Shown piece after piece: positions 1-13,800 of a DNA stretch of 64,000 nucleotides (its first letter is position 1; each line of letters starts with the position of its first letter). The notes below the pieces were generated by a model that had not been told where the DNA came from, did not search any database, and saw only the letters and a list, made by a program, of their open reading frames with translations. The translations under genes were made by a program, and so were the position numbers. The stretch is from Gorsachius magnificus (lineage: Eukaryota > Chordata > Aves > Pelecaniformes > Ardeidae): NCBI GenBank assembly GCA_034008185.1, contig CM067109.1:60318801-60382800 (forward strand), written 5' to 3'.

Positions 1-2027
1 CCGTGCACCGATGGTAAAAAAATGTCCTAAATCTTTATAAAAATAGAACTAGTTTTCCAAAGAGTTAAACAGGATGAATGGCAGCTGTCAAGCAAAAGGG
101 TTAATTGCCATTTTTAATGAGTTGCTTAGGAATGGGCAGGAACAGGCAGTGGCTGCTGTGGGCTTGACTGAAATAGATACACACAACAGTTTACTTATTT
201 CAGGTTTTTCTACTCATAGCTTTTCAGTTGCCTGCAAAAGATACAGTTGTTTATAATAAATCCTTAAGAACACCAACGCTTAAACTTCCTTAGGAATCAC
301 AGCACGCTCTCTCAGCGCTAGGACATGGTGCAGAGGGCAGTGAAAGCTGTGGTTTGCTAATGTCTGTCGCACTGATATTCAGTGCACTGTAGTGGTCTCA
401 GTTATCTGCAAGAGTTGCAGTGTTCTTTGCATTCTGTAGTCAGGGGGCAATTTTAAAGCAGTTGTCTAGTTTAAATGTGGTAAGATTTCAATTTTTCTTG
501 CAAGGAGATTTATCTGTGTGGGAGTCCTCACTGAATCGCAATTAACTAGGCACTCTGCATAAATTATGGTGGGACTAAGTAGGGCTGTGCGGGGTTGTTA
601 TTCAACATGAGCGTCAGAAACATGTCTGTTCTACCACGCACTGTCACCATACGGACTGTGAAGCCAGAGCACTTTGCGACTAGGCATACTTACTGTTTGT
701 AAGACCAATCCCTTCTACTCTGGGTGGCTTGTACAGCCGAAGGCAGGTTGCTTCATGTTGATAGTCAGTGTAAGTCATTCAGTTAAACTTGCTGTAAACA
801 GGCTTCTTGCTGCAGAAGCCTGCCCAAAAGCAGTGTGCATCTGAGGATGCTTTGGCATTTTGGTTTTGTGTCTCACATAAGATAAAGGCAATGCATGATG
901 ATAATGGTGAGCTAAGACTGTGATACCTGACTGAAAACGTTTGGGGAAAATTCGTTCTTGAAGAAGACCTAGATATTGCTGGGTCACGTGTTTATTTCTT
1001 CTTTCATGGAAGCACTCAAAATACCTGGGAAGAAGGTTTTTATCAATTCAGCTGGCTATTTGATGGTTCTCTGCATGGAAGATAATCTTGCTGTCCCCAC
1101 AGGCAGAGAGCAGTCTCTCATCCTAGATACAGAAAGATGGTAAGAAAACAGAGGCATTCAAAGCAATAGTACAAAATCTTCCATTTGTGACCCTATCACA
1201 GTCCCTCCTAGACTCTAATCTTTTTAGGTTCTTATAGGAGTCTATTAAGACTTGTGTATGATAGCTCAGGCACAGAGTGAAGAGAAATACAATGGTGAAG
1301 ACAACTTTGTTTTAAAGGTCCATAGGGAATCCTCCTCTCTTGGTGCAAGAAAAGAGTTTTCCACGGAGAAAGTAATTTGAATCCTGAAATCAAGAATGAA
1401 TGAACAGCCAGGGCATGGAGCCCATGCACTTCTTCAGTGTCACATTCTCTAGTAAACAAAACAATAAATGAAGCAGGACTTCCTTTACATATTAAGAAAA
1501 TAAAAGATTTCCCAGGATTCCAATTAATGTGTGGGAGCATGAATGGTTAATGTTTGCAGAAGATGTTCTGAAAAGCAGGCCACTAAGGCTGTGTGTTTAG
1601 AGAAGCAAGGTTAGACAAGGGAGCTGGAACCTCCAAGCTCATGTGAACCGTCTGCAAATTGCTGTGGGAACAAACCAAACAAATTATGTTGTATGCATCC
1701 TTTACAGCAAGGGAGAGATAGAGTAAACCTATTTCTGAGTCAAAGGTACTTTTTTGATCAACAAGTTTTACTGAGTGGTGTGTAGTTCTTCCACAGTGCT
1801 GTTGCTCAAAGTCTGGGGACACAGCCCAGTCCCAGATGTTTTAATCAGTCCTCAGATCCTACATCATCTTATTCTATGCAAAAAATTGTGAAACAATGGT
1901 GAATAATGGGAAATTCATTTTAAGGAAGCTAGCCACCAAGGATAATGCTTCCTCTGTTACATTAAAAGCTTAGAAAGCCTAGCAGTTACTTCAAGTGAGT
2001 ATCTACATGACAGCTAGAAAATTCAGA

Positions 2028-2099
2028 GCTGAATTGTTTTATTAACAGCAGGTATCCACAGATCTATCAGGTACCTGCTGGTTAATAAAACAGTTCAGC
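2028..2099. repeat. Near-perfect inverted repeat forming a 29-bp hairpin
   Basis: The left arm at 2028-2056 and right arm at 2070-2099 are reverse complements. All 29 positions pair if two G-T wobbles are allowed (2034 with 2093, 2055 with 2071). One unpaired base at 2080 forms a bulge, and the loop is 13 bases (2057-2069). The core gttttattaac and the block agcaggta are paired without a break. Nothing of this length is expected by chance in 64 kb. It has the size and shape of a precursor-microRNA hairpin, but a local inverted duplication with no function would look the same. Confidence 0.85.
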
Positions 2100-2962
2100 A
2101 CTATGAAGGGAGAGAAAATCACATTTCACAGAATGTTCAATTCCGAGCAGGTGAGTGAGTCCTGGTGATTGAAAGCAAAGCTATCTTTTAACAGACATGC
2201 CCATGTCTTTCTGTAGAAACACCATTTCTTCCAGCCATCCAGCAGGAAGCAGAAATACTTGATTTAGTATAATTTTATTCTTTTCCTACTTTAGGCACTG
2301 CTCTTCACCTTACACAGACTTAGCATTTGGCAGCACCGTTATGTAAACTGCGCGATACCCCATTTCGTTGAGTTTGAGCTCAGTTACACAGCTTGCAGCC
2401 ACAGCTCTTGGTATCTGAACTAGGACAGCATTGTGTAGGTTTAGCTCAGAATGGAATTGAATTACAGCACTGTAAATTGATGAGGGTGATTCTTTGACAA
2501 AGTCAACTGTTGAGTAACTATTGAGTCTCTCAATAGAAACAATTAAGTTTTTAATTATCACATTGCTGCATTACAGTATTTGTCATCTCGTTTGGGTACT
2601 GTATTGATTTTAGCCATCAGATAGGCCAACAACATGGGGATTAGGTACATAAGTGAGAATTTTGATGATTTTGAAAATGAGTGCTAATCTTGGAAGCAGT
2701 GTTCCTGAACTGTGGATCAGCACGCGTATGTAACTCTTCTCTATTGGTAGTGTTCGACAGCTGAGCGGCTAGCTTGTACATCAGCTAGACATGGTGCAGA
2801 AACTCAGCCATCCTCTGACATAGTGCCTGAGGCATCTCCTCATGGAAGACTTTTATGAGTCAGCCAACACACACACACAAGAGGCTTCTCGCAAAATGAG
2901 AGGTTTTTGAGATCTGGCTGGGCACAGCCTGAGCACCTAGGGCAGAATTCATTGTAGCTCTT

Positions 2963-3035
2963 GCTTGGAGCATGGGCTTGACCTAGAGACTGGGAGACCT
3001 GCCTAGGCCTCTTCCAGCCCAAATGGCTCTATAGC
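2963..3035 (+). repeat. Possible old CR1 3'-end relic
   Basis: The stretch has the order of words seen at CR1 3' ends: a 'gggcttgacctagagac' block, then 'gacctgcctaggcctcttcca', then a tail with 'ctctatag' in place of the usual octamer repeat. It is short and diverged, with no coding remnant. The call rests on visual similarity to the younger CR1 copies in this window, so it is tentative. Confidence 0.35.
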
Positions 3036-6000
3036 ACCATTGAAATTTAGTGTCCACAACAAGCAAGTTGGAGATCTAACTTCCATTTGGCCTGTGGGAG
3101 ATCAGTGCTGCCTCTCTTGGCTCCCAGGAGAGTATTTAACCATCAGGCTGTAGGATCAAACCATTGGGCCCACACTTCTGCTTCTTTGGGGGAAGGCCTG
3201 CCATTGACTTGCCAATCCAGGGGTAAAGCTTAGCGCAGTGTGACTCTGGGGTTACAACTGGGACCCCCCTGCCTGCTAGAGAGGGCTCCAGCATGACAGA
3301 TGTCTTACACATTTCTGTGGAGAGTATTTCTATAAATTTTGATTTCTTCATTTTCATGGACCTGTTTCTGAGCAAGGGGGAGGCAGAGGAAGGGAAGAAC
3401 CAGTGAGGTGTACACAAGGTTGAGGGGCTATAGTCATATTTTTCCTGAGAACCTCAACAGCAGTGGCAGTGGTGGTTGTGTGATACCTGTAAGCTCTAAG
3501 GTGGCTTGCCGCACCACAGTGAGGGTCCTTCTCCACTGAAATGTGGGCAGCAGCAGTAGACATGGCCTTTCAGCAGGCAGCAGCAATGCCTGCCCAGCTA
3601 TCTCAGAGCAATTGCTGACATTCAGGAGCCAGCCATGAGCCGGGGCACGTAAGCAAAAAGGTGCACCTTCCTGCCACCTGGGGTGAGGTACCAAATCCTT
3701 CCTCTGTCTGTGTCCCCAGCCTCACCATGTCCCACTATCTGCCTTGGGAGGTTCCCTGCTCAGGGTCCTGGGCTGAGCAGGACCCCATTTTAAGGCATTT
3801 GTTTCATGCACTGAATGCAAGCCTATGGGCCTCACTTAGGAATTCAGTTCCAGGTTCACATCCCTAAAATGTGTTCACTGGCCTGAAGACTTTTCTTGGA
3901 GCTATCCCCAGGTCTGTGTAGTTTCTGCTGGTTTTGCTCAGCATATATTGGAATACAGCTCCTTTGCTATGCAAACCATGTCCTGCTAAGCAAGAACTGT
4001 TGACCTGATAGTAAGGGAAGATGTAGAAACAGAGGTTACTGAGGGTGACATTACTTTTGGTGACTGATAAGCCTGCAGAGGAAGAGCCAAACAAGCAGGA
4101 TTTTTTTGATTCCTTATTCATTTCAAATAGGATGGTTAAATCAGGCCTCAGATAGCTCACAATGGCATTTGCTGCTACACAGCTGCTGACAAATTAGGAT
4201 GACATGTTTAATTCCAAAATTTCTCGGACCACTTACAGGCTATGTTTTTAACTGAGAATTTTTCAAATTCTGGAAAGAATTATCAGTATACTATTTATGA
4301 GTAATTTCTGTACATCCAAAGCATAAGCAGAATTCTTTGTAAGATGGGGAAAAAAGCTATGCTGGTGTTGCATTTATTGTTATGAATTATCTAATTTTTT
4401 TTTTTTTAACTCAAATTTGCAAGTGAAAAGTTTTCAGTTATCTAATGTTACTGTGTGCATACTCACTTTTTATCTGCAGAATATCATAGGTGTTAAGTAA
4501 AATGATTTATTCAGGTAAAATCATTTTGCCATAATAAGACACAGAATGCTTCATGTGACTTTCCAATTTGTATTCATTGTCTGTAGTAGATTTATGCAAG
4601 TAATGAATTTGGTCCTGCTATTGAAACACTTGCCATAAAATATCTTCTATTGATAAGATTACAGTCTATTATAATAGACAATAGCCTGCAACGATACAGC
4701 TGGTTAGGGTTTGACTTCTTTTATAGACAATATTTTAATTAAATATTTTAATATCATTATGGAAAACTGATTCTAAATGGTCAGCTGGTCAAATTGTCAA
4801 ATTGCTATTTCATTTTTGAAGATGAATTTATGGTTTTTTTTAATTAAGTGTTCTTTGGGACCTGTTTACCAAGGGGATTAGTTTTAGAAGAATTAGATTG
4901 ATAAAATGACTTAAAAATGACAATACAGCAGACCAACAATAATCCACATATTGCTAATCCACACAAACATTGGCAGTGTCTCCCCTCTTCTCAGGAAAAG
5001 TCTTAACAGCAGGTGGCTGTAGCCAGGATTCCTAAGCCATTATTTTTTACAATGTCTGTTGCATACAGTTAGTGCATTCTGAGATGTTATCATAAATAAT
5101 TAACATTCTGCTGCAATTGTGAAGTGAGCAAAGTACATTTTGAAGTGCTTTATTTCTCTGACGGCATGCTTTTAACATACATATTAGTACTATCAAACAA
5201 ATAATTCTCTGCAGCTGCAGAGGTCCACTTGGCACACAAAGTGGTACCATCCTATAGGACAGGATTGCCTAGCAGCATGTAGCCCCTTGTTCCAGCGCTC
5301 CCTGTGGCACCACAGTGCACCTGGTGGGTGTAGTGAGCTGCCATTCGCTACAGTGCTCCCCGCTAACAGCTCTGCTGATGCACTGGTTCACTTTGTCTTC
5401 TAGAAATGTGAAATGCCATTTTCCAACAAGTGAAATAATTTTTGAGTATCCACATGAAAGGATCTCTCCCCTTTCTACTCACTTTCCATATCTTTTTAGC
5501 ACCCAGGCGTTCATGCTGAGGATTCCTTGAAGCCCTAGGCTTTGCAGCAAAATATTGATGCTGTTCATGTTACAACCACAGGATTGGAAATGATTTCCTA
5601 TGTGTCTAAGCTGGGTCTGTGCAGTGGCAGGTAATGCTTGGAAATTATCATATTTTAACTCAACTCATTCTTTCTTATATTCAGATTCATCACTATGCAA
5701 CAGTTTTCATTAGTGCATCTTATATTCCTTTTGTGAAATAAGACTAATGAAGAATTTGTTCCAGTGATGTAACATTTTAGTGGTTTCTGTGGAATAACAA
5801 TACTAGGAGATCACTACAGATGGAATTGAGCCAGCAAAATGTCTCTTTGCCTGATCCCATGGAAGGTTCTAGAGGAAGGGAACACAGCAGGTATGGTCAG
5901 AAATCCATTGCACAATGGTGAATGTAGTCGTACCTGAAGCCCCTTGTAAAAGTCATGAAATATGAAATCAGGATCTCTCTAGTCCTTGAAAAAGAATAAT

Positions 6001-7541
6001 AGACATTCTAAGCCATTATTTTTGTAAAGAAACATTAATTGGCCATGATTTCTGCCTTGGGGATTTAATTCCTTCCTTCCCCCTTGCTCTAGAGACAGGA
6101 CTGTTCATTTCTACAAGCTATTCTAGCTTTTTTGCATCTTTATAATAGCTTTGATACATGGGGTTTTGGCATTTTGAAAGATGAAAGTGAAGGTCACTGC
6201 TTTCTTGAAGTCCATGTCTCTGGCTTAGCCAAAAATTTCCTTAAGTTATCATACCACTGTGTCACATTATCACATCGCAATGCTATTGCTGGAAAAAGAA
6301 TCTAAAGAAAGAAGTAGTGAAAGAAGTAAATTGGCTATGCTTTTTTCCCAAGACTATATATGTAAATTTTAAGCAGAGATTTAGCTGCTATTCTTGCTTA
6401 AAGTAATTTTCAGTCAAAGATTAAAAAAAAACCAAACCGAATTATACATTGAAATAACTCTGTAGGAATGCTATGGACAAATGAGTAGACTCCATCATCA
6501 AAAAAGCTTTTTCACTAGCAAGCAACCTCCTTCTTCAAAAAACAAACCAAAAAAATTGGAAGAAAAGGGGTAGACACTGCTACACAGTGAAGCCTTGCAA
6601 CACCTAATCTCTGAGCTGCAGGGGTTGAACTTTTGCTCCCTTCTGGAGCAGGGGGAGGAGGAAGACGGAAAAAAAGGAAAATTTTAGTCTTAGTTAAAGT
6701 TGCTCCTGATAAAACTTCACCCCTAATTTTTTTGTCTGAGCGGCAAGACCTAAGAGAATGGCCTCTGAAGAAGTGGACTGGGGAAAACAGGAGAGAAGAA
6801 CATTTGGCCAATGGAGGAAGGAAAAATCTCTTCTACAATTTAGTATCACATGTGCAGGTCTTCCTAAGGCTACATCTGGTTGAACTTTCATAGATGCCAC
6901 TTCTTAAAGGTTTAAACTTCTCCCTTATCAAGTTTGAGGGGAAATTGAATGAGGGTTTTTGGGGAGATAGAAGGTTTCTAAGTCAGTTTCCTGGCCTGTC
7001 TATATCTTAAATCATGAACGCCCTTGGATTAGACTGCATAAATGGCTGTGGGGGAGTTTAAGATATTTGCTATGCAAGGCAAGATGCCAAGGTACAATGG
7101 GTTTAAGCTGTCTTTAGCCACCCAGACTCCTTAAGGAACCCAAGCTATGTCTGAATTTTAGAATGTCATCTGGTTTCCACAGCTTGATGCTTGGCAGACC
7201 CCAGTGCTATGACTCAGAATGGTGCGTTGAATGCTCATTTTGCAATAGGAAATCCAGGTTGGGGCGTGGTGGTGGGTTGTTTTAAAGAAGGGGAAATTAC
7301 AGAAATGATGACATTTCTATCTTTTAGTGATCTTTTAAGGTATATTTTCTCAGTGTCACTCTGACTTAAATCTAAGCACCTTATGTTTAGTTAAGCAGAA
7401 GAAGGTTCTTGCATACTTTAGCATTACTGGTTTTGAAGAATATTTCATAAAAACAGATAAAATTAACTCATTAAAACTTAAATGGGGGTTTATGGGTTGG
7501 TTTTTTGGCTTTGCTATCTCTTTTCAAAACCACGGACAGCA

Positions 7542-7576
7542 GTGTGTGCGTGTGCTTGTGTACGTGTGTGTGTGCG
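7542..7576 (+). repeat. Imperfect TG microsatellite
   Basis: An alternating purine-pyrimidine tract of TG units, interrupted by C substitutions (tgcg, tgct, tacg), about 35 bp long. It is an ordinary intronic simple repeat. Confidence 0.85.
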
Positions 7577-10500
7577 AGGCCAAGGGAGGAGTAAAGGTTG
7601 CTACGTCAGACTTCCAACTCTTAGAAGGGTTACCTGAATATTCTCATGTGAAAGTATAGGTATTCAAGGCAATTTCCTCTCCTGTTGTTTCAGTAAAATG
7701 TTTTATTTTTTATTTGCATTTGAAGGTCATTATTTCATATCATATCACTATGGTCATTAAGTATCTTTATCATTAAGTATATTAATATCTTACTAAGTAT
7801 TACAGGAACTAAATTCCTATATAAAATCCAAATTAAATAATCTGGCTTTAAATGGAAGCATTGGAGTAATATTTATTCAGAATTCCTGCCATACAATTTT
7901 TAGTTCTGCCATGTGGGATTATTTCACAAAGTGTGCTAAGTGGTTTTATTATGTGAACAAAATAAAACAGTACTATGTTGTCAAAGTATAATTTTTTAAG
8001 TAAATCAGATTTCTCTTTTAATTTTTCATGTGCTTTTGTAATATTTTATTAATATGGGTAAGTGTTTTAATGGGCATAGGTTCTGATAAATTAAATATAA
8101 TATTACATTTATGTACTAGACTTAGTCAACCACATGATTTCCAAGGGAATTAATGCTGTTGCATCTAGCAGCATATATACTGCCCTTAATTTTGAGTGCT
8201 ATCATAGCACAATAAAGATGGCCTTTTACAATTGCTAGGATAGGAGGATTTAAAAGTCATAGTTCCCTGCTGAGTCTTTGAAGTTAGTCACTATCTTCCA
8301 TGGCTTAAGCACAAAATATCCCATCTAGGTGCTAGCAGAATGAACAAGAATTTTATATAGCCATGAAATAGGATATAAGTTTGAATTAACTCTGATTGTC
8401 ACTTCACATGCAGTTCTTGTTCACTTGTAGTAGTTCTGACTGTAGTCAAAACCTGCTTCAGGGCAGAGGTGTTTGTTTCAAAATTTTCATTTAGTGTACA
8501 CAGAGAAAGCAATTATATGAGCCTTCTCACTCTTCCATCCTGAAAATAAGCAGATTCCTCAAAGTGACACATACACATTACTGAAGTGCGAAAATTTGCT
8601 CACTTTCTGTAGTCGAGATTTATTTTTGTAGATGACTGTAAAACTTTCCAAAGTGTCCATTCTTCCGAGAGTTCCTTCCTGGGAAACCATTTACCCCAGC
8701 TTGTCAATTTTCTCTCCCCCACTTCCACTTTAAGTGGGGAACAGAGAGCATCATGAGACCCCATCCTACCATGACTCTGAGGATGTCTATCAACAACTGT
8801 TGAAGCTGAAGAATCACCAGTCAATTGTGTTGGCTAGAAGGCAATTCAGAAAAAAACAGAAGGTTTTTGTTATTAAAATAAGATGTCTAAATAAATAAAA
8901 AGCAAATTCTGCTTCATTCTGAAGTGGAGTATTTTTGGGGAGTGGGAGGTGTATGTGTGTGTTGAATTTGCTACTGTGAATATCAACAGTTTCCATTTTA
9001 TAATCAAGGAGAATTTGGTTACTTGCACGTAATCACCAAATGGATGAAAGGTTCTTTTGATAAATCCTAGTAAAATTAGAATCTCATCCTAGATTTTTTT
9101 CAAGATATGCTGCAGGTACTCATTGCAAAACCTAGCAACATTGCAACAACATAGCACTGGGATGGACTTCTGTGTCCTGTTGCTTGCAGTCAGATGCAAT
9201 TATGTTATGCTATCCCTTTTATACACTTGTCAAAGCCCAAAGAAAAAAGGCAGATAGCAGTGCTGGTGCTCAGAATTTCACCATTCCCACAAATGAAAAC
9301 CCTTCTCGTTTCTAGACTAATTCTTTCCATGGCCAGTTTATATCCTTTTGCTCTGTCCTCATTTCATTTATAAGTTTTTTAAATGCCTTTGTGTCCCATT
9401 CTGCCATTTTTCCTATATAGAGGAATCAAGCTCTGAGGTCTCTTGTCTCCTGTTCACCTGTGTGTCCTTCCCAGCACCTGCCCTAGTCAGAACCCGTATT
9501 TCCTCTTGGCATATGAGTAGAGCTGTTCACCATCTTGCAGTTGAGCCTTTGTCAGTGCCTTTTTGAAGGGCAGCCAGTCTCTATTGGAAATACTTTCCTT
9601 GACACATCCTAACATTTAACTTTTTCACAGTGAAAACATGTACATGGCTCATCATCATCCTGTGACAGAATATGACCTTTCTCCTTTTCCATCATTTCTT
9701 ACTGATAAGGTCCTTGCTGATAGAAAAACCAATTGAGCAGTTATGTTTCTACCTACTAAACTATGATTTTCTAGGTTTTGACCAGCTCCATGTAATGGAG
9801 GTCATGGGAACGGAGGTAATGGAATGTCTTTATAAAACACCTGTCTGTATATGGAAATAATTGTAGAGACTATGCAAAATATGCAAGCCATTACGTACTT
9901 AGCAATGTAATTTCAGTGATTTTCACTGTTCAGTTATGGTAGGTAACTTCTGAAGGCAGATGGATATCCTTGGTTTAACAGCAAGCTGTTGAAAGCAATG
10001 AAGTTCATCCATGGACCAAAAACTCATTAGAAATTATGCTACAGAATTCAATTATCATTTTGTTAAATTTGAGCAATGTTTTAATAAAACAAGGATACTG
10101 AGTCCATGTATTTGATTAGCCATTGCGTTTGGCTTCATGAGTACTGAAAGTAGTAAAAATATTCAGGAAGTGAGATAGGGACAATATACCTTGATTTGCA
10201 GCTTTCTGCCACAGTAAGTGTCTAAGAGCAGAGAGCAAGCACAGAAAGGTAGAATTTTTCCTATTGTCTTCTCATAGGTAGTTGTTGCTGATGTGTATTT
10301 CTTAACCAAGCTGTACTTTTTGTAAGGTTGTAAATTAGGTCCTATGAAGTTATTTGAAAGCTTATTCGCTCTCTTTTTCATTGTCACAAAACAATTCAAG
10401 TGAAAAATACTGATTCCTGAGTATGTCTCTTTTAAGGCAACATTCAGTTGCTTTCTTTGACCTTTTCATGTCTGATGGGAAACATCTGCACTGTTACCAT

Positions 10501-10827
10501 CAAACAAGGACAGACTGCAGTCAGTGTTGTCAGCCCAGCTACTTTATCTGCACAGTAAGACCCATGTTGTGACACACACAAAGAAGTACGCGGACAGATT
10601 TCCAGTGCTCATTAGTATAAAGAACTCTTCAGTCAAATGCCTGATACTGCCAAACACAGCATTTAAGCCTCAGCGTTCTTCATGAAGTCCAACAAATCAC
10701 AAGATGATAAAAGATAGGTGAAAAAGCTGAAAACCAGCCTGCCTTCCACTATCTCTGGAGAGTGCAGAAAGTATGTACTCAAACAAACCAAACCAAAACA
10801 AAAATAAACAACCCTCCATTCCATTGC

Positions 10828-10858
10828 AATTGATGCAATGGAAGATGTTGCATCAATT
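10828..10858. repeat. Short palindrome with two competing hairpins
   Basis: The 11-base arms aattgatgcaa (10828-10838) and ttgcatcaatt (10848-10858) are exact reverse complements around a 9-base spacer. The left arm can instead pair with the preceding bases, ccattgca with tgcaatgg (10821-10841), so two exclusive folds share one segment. This is a short structure and may be chance. Confidence 0.6.
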
Positions 10859-13800
10859 AAAATTCCACCAAGTGGGACTGGAGTCAAGAAGAAAAACAGT
10901 GGATGAGAAGCCTATATAAAATTTACAAGAAAATGACCCTTTTGAACAAATCTTTTCCTGTAGGTTTGATAGAAAAAAGAAAATTAATGGAAAGTGTATA
11001 TTAAGGCTTCATTTTTCCTTGCACTGTATTTTGAGCCTCCTTGACTTGAAATCAGTAAATAAAGGCAAGAACCACTCAATCAGTTGGAAGATGCACAGGA
11101 TCCTGCTCTTCTGCAGGACTCTCAAAAGAGTGCAGAGCAATATCAACTCTAGGGGTGTGTCCCTGTTGCAATCAGTACCATTGATTCCAGAGAAAACAAG
11201 TTCATGCCTTCATTTTGACTGGAAGGGCTTGCTCGTTTCTTGATAGGTTTTGCGATTATCCAGCTAACAGTGTTCTGACCAAGAATGGAATAAAGAAGTG
11301 TAGGAGCTAAGGGATACCATGTAAACAGCACCAAGTGCCTGGCCTGGGTGACTGACACAGCCTTGCTGACACAAGCACCCATCTAGATCAGTGGAACAAA
11401 GTACACCAGAGAAGAGTTTTCAGGTGGACCTGATCCAGCTCATCAGCTGGCTTCCCTTTTGTGCTGCTCAGATTACTGCCTCCTAGAGAATTAACTGGAA
11501 AGTTTACTAGCTGTAGCAGCAGAATGCTGGAAAATATGAAAGGAAGGTTTTACACATTTATTTCACCACTCTGCTGATGTTTCTGCTTACACTGATTTGG
11601 TCCCTGCTTATAACAGGTTAATGTGATGGTACATGCTTATTGCTAGGCAGACTTTCAGGCAGTGTTGAAAGGATGTTTTGTTTTGTAAATTTCATAAAAC
11701 CAAAAGTAAATATTTCTGCTATGTAGGATTTAGGGTTAGACTAAGATGTACTTTAAATCTCTTGTTTGAATTTATAGATGCATTTCAACAACAAAAAGCA
11801 TTCTGAGCATCAGCCAGAAAGAGTAGCTCTTCAAATATTTGTTTTCATCACCAGCCAAAAACATTGCCCAAGATGCAGGGGATCTAACTAGAAGCAGATG
11901 GAAGCAGAAATATCAATTGACAAGGGAATAATGAAGGTACTGGATGATTGAACCAAATATTTAGCTCATGCATTGAATTTTCCACATGTGACTGTGCAAA
12001 GCACTTCACAAGAAGTCCATATTATTATCTTAATTTTGCAGATGGGGAAACAAACAGCAATACAGTAAGTCAAAGGGTGAACCAAGAATACTCCTTAATC
12101 TTTTGACTGTTTGGTGTGAATAAGTAGTGCTTATTTGTAGGAATTTAAAACTCTGTAGTTTGTCCTAAATGTACAGTGATGGTGCATCCCTCTCTAGAAG
12201 GGAGATCAACATGGAAGAGATAAATGTATGTCTTGGCAGGTTGCTCTTGCTCTTTTCATATTTTTTGTGGCTAATCAAAAAGCCGCAATATTCACTGAGG
12301 ACCTACTTCACAAGGGTTCTTAAGCACACATTTTAGTGAGATCAAGAACACGCTTAATCAAGTTTTCAATTTCAGAATGGACTCCACAGTTTTCAGTATG
12401 TGGAGAAATGCAAGCATTCTGCATGGCTGCAGAACTTGCACAGGGGGAAAGGAATATGCCAGTTACAGGCAGAAAGTGAATTTATTCTTAGCTTCATCTC
12501 ACATTACCCGTATTACATCAATCCTAAAGTTCTACCATCTTCTGCTAGATATATCACAAGAAGTGCTTGCAAGCATTTCTGCTTACACCTCCTCCACCTC
12601 TGCTAGAACTGCCAAGGTCATCCAAGTTTTGCCTGTCTTAGTAAACAATAAAGCTCTCAATAAAGCTTGAGATCCTCCTACTTTAGGTCACCATTATCCT
12701 TGCAAGACTAGAAACAGTGACTTGAAAACATTTTTAAACCTGCCATTTATTGGCAAATAAGAGTTTAGATAAGCTTCTGCCTTACAGGAATATAAACATT
12801 GCCACACATAGTCATGCTCGTCATTGGATCAAATATGTTTTTCCTTTTGTATTTTAAACAGTTAAATAGACTCACATACAAATTCTACATAGGTGTCTGC
12901 TTAGCTACTTCTAAACTGAAACATGGGAGCTGTCAGTAACTTGTAGGACCATTTCCTGCCCTCAGCCTTGTAGGAGAAGTTCTGTCCCTGCCTTTGGTTA
13001 CTGAGGTCAAGAAGTGATAGGATGTATGGGATTCAGTAGCACTACTTGGTGCCATGCAGGTCTGTATTAGTATTTAAACCAAGAATTCATCAGCAGTATA
13101 AAGAATGCATTTCCATTTTCTGTCTGGGAACAGGAAAACTGGATCTAAATCTTGCTCAAGAAATTGACACCTTCTTTGTTAGGAGTCACACTTCTTTCTA
13201 GCTTTTCCTTATAGTGCATAACTAAGACCACTTACCTGTCCAAAATGGAGCACATTCTAAAACTTTCTAAGATTGTGTCAGATCCTCTAGAGCTATCTAT
13301 ATCCTATAAAGCACCAGTATGAAGTACTACTTGCTGTATTCCTTGTAGCCTCCTTAGGGCTTCGTCCGGGCACTCCCCTAGGAGATAAATCTGGGATTCA
13401 GCCTTCACTTGGAAACTGCTCTGACCAAAATATATAGATTGGCAGATAAGCAACCTCACTTTAAAGAAATTTTTGATAAGATACAGTATACTGAGCCAAA
13501 TTCTGTAACTGTCACATAGGAAATCTGGAGCTGCTTTACTGCAGTGAATGGAGTTCCTCTGGTGCCCAATTTTCTGACATCTAAGTAAATTTGGGAGTTA
13601 ACTTTGTTTAAATAAAAATGCAGCTGTATTGAGGGGAAGAGACCTTTCTTATTATGGAGCTAGGATTAAGCTTCCTTATCTTCCAGCAGAGCAGCAATCT
13701 AGGTCCATAAGGCTGTAAGAAATGGATATTCTCACACTTAGTGTGGGAATAACTTTTCCTTTTAAAAAAAATATGGGAAAGGGTTCTGAGGCTTTTAAGA

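Noticed and set aside
4664..4679. 16-bp palindrome gtctatta/taatagac
   Set aside because: About one perfect 16-bp palindrome is expected by chance in a window of this size, and it is AT-rich.
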